Assembly (NCBI GenBank): GCA_963704995.1
Contig: CAVPIM010000017.1
Coordinates: 992,001 to 1,056,000 of the forward strand
Origin: RYN-230 sp963704995
Lineage (GTDB): Bacteria > Actinomycetota > Actinomycetes > Streptosporangiales > Streptosporangiaceae
Length of the DNA stretch: 64,000 nucleotides
Direction: 5' to 3'
Positions 9,752 to 19,454 of the stretch are shown one piece after another. Position 1 is the first letter of the stretch; every line of letters begins with the position of its first letter. The notes beneath the pieces were generated by a model that did no database searches, had not been told where the DNA came from, and saw only the letters and a program-made list of their open reading frames with translations. The position numbers were made by a program, and so were the translations under genes.

Positions 9752-10679
9752 GTGGAGCTGCGCCAGCTGGCCTACTTCGAGGCGGTCGTCCGGCACGGCG
9801 GGTTCAGCCGGGCCGCGCGAGCAGCTGCACATTGCCCAGCCCGCGGTGTCCGCACAGGTCAGGCGGCTGGAACGGGAGCTCGGCACGACCCTGCTCGAGC
9901 GCACCACGCGCCGGGTCACGCTCACGCCCGCGGGCGAGCTGGTGCTGGCCCGGGCGCGCAGCGCGCTCGCCCAGGTCGAGGGAGCCCGGGCCGACCTGGC
10001 CGAGCTGGCCACGGTGACCCGGGGGCAGCTGCGGATCGGCGCGACGCAGCTGCTGGCCTCGATCGACCTGCCCCGGGTCCTGGCCGGGTTCCACCGCCGC
10101 TACCCCGGGGTGACCATCGCCCTGCGCACGGGCCTCATCGCCGATCTCCTGGCCGACCTGGACGCGGGCCGCATCGACGTGGCGCTCTGCCCCGTCCACG
10201 ACGACCTGCCCGCCGCCTACCTCGGCCAGCCGCTGGCCGCCGAGAGCGTCGTGCTGGCCACCCCGCCGGGACGGTACGCGTTCGCCGGGGGCGTGGCGCG
10301 GCTGGCCGACGTCCGGGACGAGCCGTTCGTGTGCCTGCCCGCGGGCAGCGGGCTGCGCGGCATCCTGGCCGAGGCGGCCGCCGCCGCGGGGTTCGAGCCC
10401 CGCATCCCGTTCGAGACGCACAGCCCGGCCAGCATCTGCGAGCTGGTCGCGGCCGGGCTGGGGGTCGCGCTGCTGGCCGGATCGTCCGCGCGGGCCGCGG
10501 GGCAGGCCATCGATGCCTGCCCGCTCCGGCCCGCCCTGGCGCACCCGCCCATCGGCCTGGTCCGGCTGCGCGGCCGCCCCCCGGACCCGGCGGCCCGGGC
10601 GTGGTCCGAGCACCTCGTACGGGCCTGCGGACATGTGCCGCGAGACGGTCTGGCGCCCCCTCCGGGCGGCATAGAATGA
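9752..10679 (+). pseudogene. LysR-type transcriptional regulator, one-base frame change in the HTH
   Basis: GTG 9752 reads ELRQLAYFEAVVRHGGFSRAA, the start of a LysR winged helix-turn-helix. Near 9817-9819 (GCCGCGCGAGCAG) one extra base breaks the frame. The next frame continues EQLHIAQPAVSAQVRRLERELG and the whole effector domain to the stop. Deleting one base gives about 308 residues, normal for the family. The C-terminal half shows the periplasmic-binding-like fold (GQLRIGATQLL, then ITLRTG-like and ELVAAGLGVALLAG segments). As written, the DNA-binding domain would not be fused to the sensor. It should autoregulate and control the divergent aldo/keto reductase. Confidence 0.85.
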
Positions 10680-10779
10680 CTCCCGACCCGGTCGAGCTGA
10701 ACTGGTCGAGCGCAGCCAGCCGAGCGAGAACTAGTCGAGCCGTATCTGGGTGGACCCTGGGGTGGTGCCGTGATGTCGC

Positions 10780-11673
10780 ATGATCACCAGGAAGCTCGAT
10801 CTCCGCCTGATGGCCGGCGTGACCGACCGGGGCCTGCGGCACAAGCAGAACGAAGACGCGATGGAGCTCGCGGTCGTGCCCACGGCGGACGGCCCGGTCC
10901 TGGTCGCGGTGGTCTGCGACGGGGTGTCCACGTCCGCCCGTCCCCAGGACGCGTCGCTGGCCGCGGCCCAGGCGGCGGCGCGGGTGCTCCGCGCGGCAGC
11001 CGAGGCGGGCACGGACCTCAGCGAGGCCTCGACCGAGGCGGTCCGGGCCGCCGTGGAGGCGGTGTCCGGCCTGGCCGACTCGCCCGGCGAGGTGGGGTCG
11101 GCCACGTTCATCTCCGCCGCGGCCACCAAGGACGCGGTCACCGCTGTGCTGGGTGGGCGACAGCCGGGCCTACTGGCTGGCCGCCGAGCCCGCGGACGCC
11201 CAGCAGCTGACCCGGGACGATTCCCTGGCCCAGGAGATGGTCTCGCTCGGGCTGCTGCCGGAGGAGGAGGCGCTCGAGTCCCCGCAGGCGCATGTGGTCA
11301 CGCGCTGGGTGGGCGCGGACCCCGCCGAGGCGAGGCCGCACGTCACCCGCTTCGAGCCGCCCGGGACGGGCGTCGTGCTGCTCTGCTCCGACGGGCTGTG
11401 GAACTACCAGCCCGAGGCGGCGGGCCTGGCCGGGCTGGCCATGCCCGCCGCGCAGGCGGACCCGCTCGGCTCGGCCAGGGCGCTGGTGCAGTTCGCCATC
11501 GACGCCGGCGGCCGGGACAACATCACCGTGGCGCTGATCCCCTTCCCGCCCGGCACGTCCGGCTCCCCGGACGGCTCCGCCAGCACGGCTCTCCCGGACG
11601 GTTCCCCGGCCAGCCCTCCGGGCGCGCCCCCGGGGCCTCCCCGGACGGCCCTCCCGCGGAGCCTGGGGCCTAG
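10780..11673 (+). pseudogene. PP2C-family Ser/Thr protein phosphatase, two apparent compensating frame changes
   Basis: The N-terminal frame has DRGLRHKQNEDA, VVCDGVS and GSATFISAA. Near 11144 (ACCGCTGTGCTGG) one extra base shifts to the frame encoding VGDSRAYWL, LTRDDSLAQEMVSLG, VTRWVGAD, LLCSDGLWNY and GGRDNITVALIPF. Together these are the complete PP2C motif set, including the metal-binding Asp residues. That second frame has no stop until 12970, antisense to the next gene. The first frame has a TAG at 11671-11673. A one-base loss in the C5G4 run near 11630 would restore it, giving about 297 residues. It lacks a membrane segment, so it is a cytosolic Mn/Mg-dependent phosphatase, likely acting on Ser/Thr kinase substrates. 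Confidence 0.8.
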
Positions 11674-11674
11674 C

Positions 11675-12943
11675 TCAGCCCAGCAGCCCGGCGAGGGGCA
11701 CCCCCGGGTCGGCCAGCCGGGCGGCATCCACCCGGGCGCCCGCGTACCCGGCCCGGATCAGCGCCTGGATGTCATCGGTCACGTCCCACACGTTGACGTT
11801 CATGCCGGCCACGACCGCGCCGCCGGACAGCCAGAACGCGATGAACTCCAGCGTCGCCGGGTCACCCCGGTACACCACCTCGTCGTAGTGCCCGGGCTCG
11901 GGCAGCCCGGACGTCTCCATGCCCAGGTCGTACTGGTCGCTGAAGAAGTACGGCACCCGGTCGTAGGACACGGGCTGGCCGAGCATGGAGCGGGCCGCGG
12001 CCGGGCCGCCGTGCAGCGCGTTGGCCCAGTGCTCCACCCGGACCCGGCGGCCCAGCAGCGGGTGGGGCACGCTGGCCACGTCACCGGCCGCGAAGATGTC
12101 CGGGTCGCTGGTCCGCAGCGCCGCGTCCACGAGCACCCCGCCCCCGGCCTCCGGGGCCACGACCTCCAGGCCGGCCGCCTCGGCCAGGGCCACGTTGGGG
12201 GCCGCGCCGATGGCGACCACCACGACGTCGGCGGGCAGCTCGGCCCCGTCCGAGGTCAGTACCGCGGTCACCCGGCCCTCGTGGCCGCGCAGCTCGCGGG
12301 CGCTGTCGCCGAGGCGGAACTCCACCCCGTGCGCGCGGTGCAGCTCCGCGAACCGCTCCCCCAGCTCGGGGCCGATCTGCCGGTGCAGCGGGGTGGGCTC
12401 GGGCTCCAGCACCGTCACCGCGCAGCCTTTCTCCCGGGCCGCCGCGGCGACCTCGAGCCCGATCCAGCCCCCGCCCACGATCACCACCCGGGTCTCCTCG
12501 CCGGGGATCGGGGCCAGCGCGGTGGCCAGCGCCTCGGAGTCGGCCGTGGTGCGCAGGTAGTGCACGCCGTCCAGGTCGCCGCCGGGCACCTGGAGCACCC
12601 GCGGGTGCGAGCCGGTGGTGAGCAGCAGCCGGTCGTAGCCGACCGCCTCGCCGGTGTCCAGGCCGACCCGGCGGGCCCCGCGGTCGATCGCGATCGCGGT
12701 CACGCCGAGCCGCAGATCCACCTGGTGCCCGCCGTACCAGTGCTCCTCGTGCACGAAGACAGAGGACCTGTCCGCCTTGCCGAGCAGGTAGCCCTTGGAC
12801 AGCGGCGGCCGCTCGTAGGGCCGCTCCGGCTCCGAGCCGAGCAGGACGATGGTCCCGCCGAACCCCTCCTCCCGCAGCGTCTCGGCGGCCTTGGCGCCGG
12901 CCAGGCTGGCGCCGATGATCACATAGGCCTGACCTTCAGGCAT
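11675..12943 (-). CDS. FAD/NAD(P)-dependent ferredoxin-type reductase
   Basis: A pyridine nucleotide-disulfide oxidoreductase fold protein of 422 residues without the redox-active CxxxxC pair. This matches the ferredoxin reductase group that feeds electrons to oxygenases or P450s. FAD motif: YVIIGASLAGAKAAETL (GxSxAG variant). NAD motif: VVIVGGGWIGLEVAAAA (GxGxxG-like). Second FAD motif: TSDPDIFAAGDVASV. The C-terminal dimer domain contains YDLGMETSGLPEPGHYDEVVYRG. No ferredoxin or oxygenase gene is adjacent, so the partner is unknown. It is convergent with the PP2C gene with almost no gap and lies 39 bases downstream of dgt on the same strand. Confidence 0.9.
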   Translation of the reverse strand: MPEGQAYVIIGASLAGAKAAETLREEGFGGTIVLLGSEPERPYERPPLSKGYLLGKADRSSVFVHEEHWYGGHQVDLRLGVTAIAIDRGARRVGLDTGEAVGYDRLLLTTGSHPRVLQVPGGDLDGVHYLRTTADSEALATALAPIPGEETRVVIVGGGWIGLEVAAAAREKGCAVTVLEPEPTPLHRQIGPELGERFAELHRAHGVEFRLGDSARELRGHEGRVTAVLTSDGAELPADVVVVAIGAAPNVALAEAAGLEVVAPEAGGGVLVDAALRTSDPDIFAAGDVASVPHPLLGRRVRVEHWANALHGGPAAARSMLGQPVSYDRVPYFFSDQYDLGMETSGLPEPGHYDEVVYRGDPATLEFIAFWLSGGAVVAGMNVNVWDVTDDIQALIRAGYAGARVDAARLADPGVPLAGLLG

Positions 12944-12982
12944 GACTGCTCCCTTGCAGTAGTTCGCTGAGACCGTGAGGGT

Positions 12983-14236
12983 TCAGCGGCACAGCCGGGC
13001 GTGCCACGCCACCGCGGACGTGTCGGTCAGCGTAGCCACCTGGTCCACCACCACCCGCAGCCGCCCGGCGTCGGTGCCCGCCGCCTCGTACGCGGGGCGC
13101 AGCGCGGGGTCCAGGGTGCCGGGGGCACCGATCCGCACCGCGGACGCCAGCTCCATGATCAGTTCCCGCTCGCGGGCCTGGGTGGCCGCGGCCCCCGCCC
13201 GGCTCATCACGTAGTAGGCGGTGACGCCCTTGAGCAGCGCGCATTCCAGCCGCTGCCGCCGCGGGACCTCCAGGTCGGCCGCGTACCGGGTGAGCGGCCG
13301 GCCGCCGGAGGCCGCGACGGTGGCCTGGTGGGCCGCCCCGCACAGCCGCCCGATCAGCTCGCTGGTCAGGTTCTTCAGCGCGGCCAGGGACGCCGGGCCG
13401 CCGTCGAACCCGGCCGGCCAGCAGGGCAGCGCGAGCAGGTCGCCGAAGACCCCGGCCAGTTCCTCCGGGGTCACCGAGCCCGGCGCGCAGTACTGGTCGG
13501 CGGTGAGCTCGCTGATCGCCTTCCGCTCCGCCTTGTCGCCCAGCGCCGCCACCGTGATGAGCCCGGCGTGCAGGCCGTCCTCCAGGTCATGCACCGAGTA
13601 GGCCACGTCGTCGGCCCAGTCCATGACCTGCGCTTCCAGGCAGCGGCGGCCGGGCGGCGCGCCGTGGCGGATCCACGCGAACACCTCCGCGTCGTCGGCG
13701 TACGCGCCGTACTTGGGCAGCCCCGGGCCGGCCAGCCAGGGGTATTTGAGCGTGGCGTCCAGCGTGGCCCGGGTCAGGTTCAGCCCGGCGCCGGGCACCT
13801 TGGCCTCGAGCCGGGTCAGCAGCCGGAGGCTCTGCGCGTTGCCCTCGAACCCGCCGCACGCCGCGGCCACGTCGGCCAGGGCTGACTCGCCGTTGTGCCC
13901 GAACGGCGGGTGGCCGAGGTCGTGCGCCAGGCACGCGGCGTCGACGAGGTCGGGGTCGCAGCCCAGGGCGCCGCCGAGCTCCCGCCCGATCTGCGCGCAC
14001 TCCAGCGAGTGGGTGAGCCTGGTCCGCGGGAAGTCCCCCGCGTCCACCTCCACCACCTGGGTCTTGGCCGCCAGCCGCCGCAGCGCCGAGGTGTGCAGCA
14101 CCCGGGCCCGGTCCCGCTCGAACGGCCCGCGGCCGAACCGGTCCGGGTCGAACCCGGACACCGCGGCCCGCTTGGGCGGCTCAGCCACCCAGCGGGCCGC
14201 GGCGTCGTGATCGTAACCGGGCCCTGCCGTCGTCAC
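12983..14236 (-). CDS. dgt: Deoxyguanosinetriphosphate triphosphohydrolase-like protein
   Basis: Hydrolyses dNTPs to deoxynucleoside and triphosphate, controlling dNTP pools. HD-domain metal ligands are present: His in RTRLTHSLECAQIGRE, the pair in CLAHDLGHPPFGHNGE and Asp in MDWADDVAYSVHDLEDG. About 417 residues, as in actinobacterial Dgt. The GTG start at 14236 overlaps the ppdK stop (GTGA), so the two are translationally coupled. In many actinobacteria dgt lies beside dnaG. Here about 8 kb of lineage-specific genes separates them. Confidence 0.93.
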   Translation of the reverse strand: MTTAGPGYDHDAAARWVAEPPKRAAVSGFDPDRFGRGPFERDRARVLHTSALRRLAAKTQVVEVDAGDFPRTRLTHSLECAQIGRELGGALGCDPDLVDAACLAHDLGHPPFGHNGESALADVAAACGGFEGNAQSLRLLTRLEAKVPGAGLNLTRATLDATLKYPWLAGPGLPKYGAYADDAEVFAWIRHGAPPGRRCLEAQVMDWADDVAYSVHDLEDGLHAGLITVAALGDKAERKAISELTADQYCAPGSVTPEELAGVFGDLLALPCWPAGFDGGPASLAALKNLTSELIGRLCGAAHQATVAASGGRPLTRYAADLEVPRRQRLECALLKGVTAYYVMSRAGAAATQARERELIMELASAVRIGAPGTLDPALRPAYEAAGTDAGRLRVVVDQVATLTDTSAVAWHARLCR

Positions 14237-16921
14237 CTGCTGTCGCTGCCCCCGCTGGTCTCGAGGACCACCGCGCGGCCGGCCTCCAGCCGGGCCACGG
14301 GCACCCGGAACGGCGAGCAGGACACGTAGTCCAGCCCGACCTCGTGGAAGAAGCGCACCGAGTCGGGGTCCCCGCCGTGCTCACCGCAGACGCCCACGTG
14401 CAGCTCCGGGCGGGCGGCGCGGCCCGCTTCGGTGGCGATCCGCACCAGCCGGCCGACGCCGTCCCGGTCGATGGTCTCGAACGGGGAGACACCGAAGATG
14501 CCCAGCTCGATGTAGCGGCTGAAGAACGCCCCTTCCACGTCGTCCCGGGAGAATCCCCAGGTCATCTGGGTCAGGTCGTTGGTGCCGAACGAGAAGAACT
14601 CGGCCGACTTGGCGATCTCGCCGGCGATCACCGCCGCCCGCGGCACCTCGATCATCGTGCCGATCTCGGTGTGCACGTGGACGCCGGTCTCCTCCTCGAC
14701 CTCGGCCAGCGCCTTGGCCGTGGCGTCCCGGGCGATCTCCATCTCCTGCACCGCCGCGGTCAGCGGGATCATGACCTCGGGCTTCGGGTCCTTGCCCGCC
14801 TTCTTCAGCTCGGCCGCGGCGTGCGCGATCGCGCGGACCTGCATGTCCAGCAGGCCGGGGATGACCAGCGTCAGCCGGACGCCGCGCAGGCCGAGCATCG
14901 GGTTCTGCTCGTGCAGCCGGCGGACCGCCTCCAGCAGCTTGCGGTCCTTCTCAGTGGCCTGGTCACCGGCCAGCGCGATCTTGACGGTCAGGTCGGTGAG
15001 GTCGGGCAGGAACTCGTGCAGCGGCGGGTCGATCAGCCGGATGGTGACCGGCAGCCCGTCCATGGCGTCGAGGATCTCCACGAAGTCGCCGCGCTGCAGC
15101 GGCTCCAGCGCGTCGAGCGCGGCCTGCCGGCCCGCCTCGTCCTCGGCCAGGATGAGGTCCTCGACCAGCTGGCGGCGCTCGCCGAGGAACATGTGCTCGG
15201 TCCGGACCAGGCCGACCCCGCTCGCGCCGAATCGCCGGGCCCGGGCGCAGTCGTCGCCGGTGTCCGCGTTGGCGTGCACGCCGAGGCGGCGCCGCTCGTC
15301 GGCGTGCTTCATGATCCGGTCCACGGCCTTGACCAGGTCGTCGGCGTCGGCGGCCAGGCCGCCCTCGAAGTACTGCACGACCGGGGACGCGGCGACCGGC
15401 ACCTCACCGAGGTACACGTTGCCGCTGGTGCCGTCGATGGAGAGCACGTCACCCTCGTTGATGACCACGCCGCCGGGCGCGGTGATCGTCCCGGCCTTGG
15501 TGTCCACCTCGAGGTCCTCGGCGCCGCAGACGCAGGTCTTGCCCATGCCGCGGGCGACCACGGCGGCGTGGCTGGTCTTGCCGCCCCGGCTGGTCAGGAT
15601 GCCCTTGGCGGCGATCATGCCGTGCAGGTCGTCGGGGTTGGTCTCGCGGCGGACCAGGATGACGGCCTCGCCGGCCGCGGCCGCCTCGACGGCCTTGGCC
15701 GAGTCGAACACGGCCTTGCCGACCGCGGCGCCCGGGGACGCGCTGATGCCCTTGGTGATCCGCTTCGGGTTACTGGTGAGGTCGAACCGGGGGAACATCA
15801 GCTGGGCGAGCTGGTCGCCGGTGACCCGGGTGACCGCCTCGTCCATGTCGATCAGGCCCTGGTCCACGAGCTGGGTGGCGATGCGGAAGGCCGCGCCCGC
15901 GGTGCGCTTGCCCACCCGGGTCTGCAGCATCCACAGCTTGCCGCGCTCGATCGTGAACTCGATGTCGCACAGGTCCCGGTAGTGGTTCTCCAGCGTGGAC
16001 ATGATGTCCATCAGCTGGGCGTAGCACGCGGAGTTGATCTTCTCCAGGTCCTGCAGCGGGACGGTGTTCCGGATGCCGGCCACCACGTCCTCGCCCTGCG
16101 CGTTCTGCAGGTAGTCGCCGTAGACGCCCTGCTGGCCGCTGCCCGGGTCGCGGGTGAACGCGACGCCGGTGCCGGAGTCCATGCCGAGGTTGCCGAACAC
16201 CATGGCCACGATGTTCACCGCGGTGCCGAGGTCGGTGGGGATGCGCTCCTGGCGGCGGTACAGGATGGCCCGGTCGGCGTTCCAGGAGCTGAACACGGCC
16301 TTGACGGCCATGTCCATCTGCTCCCGCGGCTGCTGCGGGAAGTCGTGGCCCGTGTGCTCCCGGACGATCTCCTTGAAGCGGTCCACGATCTTGTGCAGGT
16401 CGCTGGCGTCCAGGTCGAGGTCGTTCTTGGTGCCCTTGGCCTGCTTGGCCTCCTCCATGACGTGCTCGAAGGCGTCGCCCTCGATGTCGAGCACGGTCTT
16501 GCCGAACATCTGGATCAGGCGGCGGTAGGCGTCCCAGGCGAACCGGTCGCTGCCGGCCTGCTTGGCCAGGCCGTGCACGGACTCGTCGGACAGGCCGATG
16601 TTCAGCACCGTCTCCATCATCCCGGGCATCGAGAACTTGGCCCCGGACCGCACGCTGACCAGCAGCGGGTCGGCGGGGTCGCCGAGCTTGCGGCCCATGG
16701 CCTTCTCCAGCTGGGCCAGGTGCTCACTCACCTCGGCGTCCAGGCTCGTCGGGCACGGTGCCCTCGGTGAGGTACTGCCGGCACGCCTCGGTGGTAATGA
16801 TGAAACCGGGCGGAACAGGCAGGCCAAGATTCGTCATCTCAGCCAGGTTTGCCCCTTTGCCGCCCAGCAGGTCTTTAAGGTCCTTGTTGCCCTCGGTGAA
16901 GTCATACACGAGCTTCGGCAC
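14233..16921 (-). pseudogene. ppdK: Pyruvate, phosphate dikinase, one-base frame change near the N-terminus
   Basis: Interconverts pyruvate + ATP + Pi with phosphoenolpyruvate + AMP + PPi. GTG 16921 reads PKLVYDFTEGNKDL, GGKGANLAEMTNLGLPVPPGF and ends TEGTVPD. After one extra base near 16747 the next frame continues SLDAEVSEHLAQLEKAMG to the end. The joined protein is about 895 residues, the expected PPDK size. Further motifs: TGVAFTRDPGSG, the swivelling phosphohistidine loop GGKTSHAAVVARGMGKTCV, and the C-terminal PEP site with GTNDLTQMTWGFSRDD and HVGVCGEHGGDP (catalytic Cys). As written, the ATP-grasp N-terminus is disconnected. Loss of a full PPDK by a single indel suggests a sequence error. 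Confidence 0.88.
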
Positions 16922-17150
16922 TGAAACGCTCTCCTCGGGATGCCGCCGGTGCGAGCCGCGGCGTGAATGCCCGGCAGCCTGGATGATGACGGCCTCTTCG
17001 GCCCGGTCATTCGACTCTACCGAGCACGGAGCGCCGGCGCATCCGATAGGGCCCCGCGCCGGGCCGTACTGTCGCAGGAGGTACCGGCAGCGCCGGACTG
17101 TGGTAGCGGACGGAGGCCCGGGGAGCGGACGGCAGGCACGGAGGTGGCGG

Positions 17151-17999
17151 ATGACTGACACGGTGATCGGGCTGCTGCACCCGGGCGAGATGGGCGCGGC
17201 GGTGGCCGGCTGCCTGACCGCGCGGGGTCACGAGGTCCGCTGGGCGTCGCAGGGACGCGGCCCGGCCACCGCGGCCCGCGCCGGGCGGGCCGGGCTGGCC
17301 GACGCGGGGACCGTCGCCGCCCTGGCCGGGCAGGCCAGCATCATCGTGTCGGTCTGCCCGCCGCACGCCGCGCTGGGCACCGCCCGTGCGGTGGCCGCCG
17401 CCGGCTTCACCGGCGTCTACGCCGACGCCAACGCCATCTCGCCCGGCACCGCCCGCGCGGTGCGGGCCGCCGTGGAGGCGGCCGGTGGCTGCTACGTGGA
17501 CGGCGCGATCGTCGGCCCGCCACCCGGCCCCGCGGCCCCCGGCGGCGCGGAGGCCGGGCCGGGCGGCACCCGGCTCTACCTGGCGGGCGGCTCCGCCGGC
17601 GGGGACGCGGCCGGGCCCGCCGCGCAGGTGGCGGCGCTCTTCGAGGGCACCGCCCTGAACCCCGTAATTCTCCGCAACGACAACCCGGCCGGGGCGTCGG
17701 CCCTCAAGATGGCCTACGCCGCCTGGACCAAGGGCAGCGCCGCGCTGCTCCTGGCGGCCCGCGCGCTGGCCCGGGCCGAGGGGGTGGAGGACAGCCTGCT
17801 GGCCGAGTGGGCGCTGTCCCAGCCAGGGCTGGAAGGCCGGTCGAGGGGGGCGGCCGGGTCCGCGGCGGCCAAGGGCTGGCGCTGGGCCGGCGAGATGGAG
17901 GAGATCGCCGCCAGCATGACCTCCGGCGGCCTGCCGGGCGGGTTCCACCAGGCCGCCGCGGAGGTCTTCCGCGCCGCGGCCGCGCGGAACCAGTTCTGA
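17151..17999 (+). CDS. NAD(P)-binding 6-phosphogluconate dehydrogenase-like protein (DUF1932)
   Basis: A 282-residue beta-hydroxyacid dehydrogenase relative. The N-terminal Rossmann domain starts TVIGLLHPGEMGAAVAGCL, with the GxxGxG-like loop altered to HPGEMG. Next come SIIVSVCPPHAALG and YADANAISPGTARAV. The C-terminal helical half (GASALKMAYAAWTKGSAALL, then AEWALSQPGLEGRS) matches the DUF1932 domain fused to such Rossmann folds; it carries the conserved KMAYAAWTKG segment with the likely catalytic Lys. The substrate is unknown. ATG 17151 has a strong GGAGG nine bases upstream. It stands alone, divergent from ppdK and convergent with the GH5 gene. Confidence 0.88.
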   Translation: MTDTVIGLLHPGEMGAAVAGCLTARGHEVRWASQGRGPATAARAGRAGLADAGTVAALAGQASIIVSVCPPHAALGTARAVAAAGFTGVYADANAISPGTARAVRAAVEAAGGCYVDGAIVGPPPGPAAPGGAEAGPGGTRLYLAGGSAGGDAAGPAAQVAALFEGTALNPVILRNDNPAGASALKMAYAAWTKGSAALLLAARALARAEGVEDSLLAEWALSQPGLEGRSRGAAGSAAAKGWRWAGEMEEIAASMTSGGLPGGFHQAAAEVFRAAAARNQF

Positions 18000-18031
18000 G
18001 CGGGGCCAGATCTGGGCGGGGCCAGATCTGG
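18000..18031. repeat. 16-bp perfect tandem repeat with CCAGATCTGG palindrome
   Basis: GCGGGGCCAGATCTGG occurs at 18000-18015 and 18016-18031, directly after the stop of the dehydrogenase. Each unit contains a perfect 10-bp palindrome. Confidence 0.8.
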
Positions 18032-18060
18032 GCGGGCCGCTGGCCGGGGCACCGGCCCGC
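18032..18060. terminator. Bidirectional hairpin terminator between convergent genes
   Basis: GCGGGCCG (18032-18039) pairs with CGGCCCGC (18053-18060) across a 13-base loop. It lies between the stops of the dehydrogenase (+) and the GH5 hydrolase (-). Confidence 0.6.
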
Positions 18061-18069
18061 GCCGCCCGC

Positions 18070-19209
18070 TCACGAGTTGTGCTGCCTGAACCAGGTCATG
18101 ATCGCCGAACCGGCGCCTTCGTCCAGCCCGGTGTTCGTGCACGCCCAGTCGGATTTGATCACGGTCGGGCGGGCCAGGTTCGCGGACGCGGCGAGCACTT
18201 CCGGGGCCAGCGTCCACGCGGTCAGGCCCATCCCCTTGCGGGCCAGGTAGCCCAGGAAGGCCGGGACGCTCGTCGGCGCGTCAACCCAGCAGGAGCGGGT
18301 GGAGGCGTAGTTCGTCCACTCGGTGTCGGTCATCGGCACCTGCTTGGCCGCGTACCCGAACCGGGGGTACCAGTCGGCCGGGTTATGCGCGACATTCACC
18401 CCGCCGGGATGGTTGATCCCGTACTCCAGCGGCCCGGCGCGGGTGATCTGGTGGCTGATGACCTCGTCCAGCGTCCCCGCCGTGTGCGGCCCCTCGATCC
18501 AGAACAGGTTCCTGGCGCCGAGACCGCGCAGATAGCGGGCCAGAGGCTGCATGCCGATGAACTGATAGCCGTGGTAGGTACCGCCGTGCTTCCAGAACTT
18601 CCAGGTCCCGGCCTCGGTCGGGAAGTCGGCGCGGCGCGGCTCGTTGAACAGGTCGAAGATCACATCGGGGTTGGACCCGTACACGCCGGCCATGACCTTC
18701 CAGAACGCCTCGGTCTGGGCGGTCGGCATGCCCAGGGCGTTCGGGTTGCCGCCGCCCTCGGTCTGGTCGTTGATCACCACGTCCAGCCCGTCATCCAGCG
18801 CCGTGGTGACCTCACCCTCGATGCGGCGGAGAAAGCCGGAGTTGACGGTGACGCCAGTCTGGCCCGGTCCCAGCAGGCCGTACTGGAAGATCTGCAGGCG
18901 GACGGTGTTGGCGCACCACGAGGCGGCCGCCGCGTTGATCTCGGCGTCGTCGCCGGGGCTGTGCAGCTTCCAGTTGGGGTTGCCTAAGCCCGCGACGGTA
19001 ATGCCGTAGGGGATGTACCGCTGGCCGCCGGCGCCGGTGACCATGTTCCCGGCGCGGTGGAACGGTCCAGTGATGTGGCGGCACGCCGCTGCCCGGGCTG
19101 GCTGGCCGGCCGCGGCGTCCGCGGCGGCGGCCGGGCCGAGGCCTGCCGTGACCGCCGCGACGGAGGCGGCCAGGGTGACTGCGCTGCTGAGCAGGTGAGC
19201 GAGCTTCAT
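18070..19209 (-). CDS. Secreted glycoside hydrolase family 5 (cellulase-like)
   Basis: About 379 residues with a signal peptide (MKLAHLLSSAVTLAAS through an AAAADA-type cleavage region at about 30). The TIM-barrel GH5 domain shows the acid/base motif IFDLFNEPRRAD (NEP) and a later strand MTDTEWTNYA that likely supplies the nucleophile Glu. Other family blocks are ANTVRLQIFQYGLLG, DGLDVVINDQTEG and YGINHPGG. It should cleave a beta-1,4-glucan or mannan outside the cell. No carbohydrate-binding module is attached. ATG 19209 has GAGAGGA upstream; the longer frame upstream is not signal-like. The ECF pair diverges from it. Confidence 0.85.
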   Translation of the reverse strand: MKLAHLLSSAVTLAASVAAVTAGLGPAAAADAAAGQPARAAACRHITGPFHRAGNMVTGAGGQRYIPYGITVAGLGNPNWKLHSPGDDAEINAAAASWCANTVRLQIFQYGLLGPGQTGVTVNSGFLRRIEGEVTTALDDGLDVVINDQTEGGGNPNALGMPTAQTEAFWKVMAGVYGSNPDVIFDLFNEPRRADFPTEAGTWKFWKHGGTYHGYQFIGMQPLARYLRGLGARNLFWIEGPHTAGTLDEVISHQITRAGPLEYGINHPGGVNVAHNPADWYPRFGYAAKQVPMTDTEWTNYASTRSCWVDAPTSVPAFLGYLARKGMGLTAWTLAPEVLAASANLARPTVIKSDWACTNTGLDEGAGSAIMTWFRQHNS

Positions 19210-19454
19210 CGTGTCCTCTCGGGGAGCCGCGGGGCGGCGCCCCGCTTGCGGGACACCGCCGTAACCTTCATGATTCTTCGCAGCGGCACGCCGCCCGAAA
19301 CCGCCGGATTTCATGACGGCCCGCGCCGCGCAGGCCAGGCAGCGCCGCGCCGCAGCTCCTGGCCGGTGAAGGATGGGACCGGCTGGTTTTCGTTGCGGAG
19401 AAATTTTGCCGGCCGCGGCGAGCAACTGGCCGCGCGGCGCGGCGTCTCTGATAC

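Noticed and set aside
11674..12970. C-terminal extension of the PP2C frame antisense to the ferredoxin reductase
   Set aside because: The extension is low-complexity and overlaps a complete reductase gene. A one-base loss in the C5G4 run explains it better.
5000..13000. Genomic island between dnaG and dgt
   Set aside because: The genes are lineage-specific, but I see no integrase, tRNA end, direct-repeat boundary or change in base composition.
14344..16770. 808-codon + strand open frame opposite ppdK
   Set aside because: His/Val/Gly-rich translation without motifs. It mirrors the third-position GC of ppdK, whose motifs are complete.
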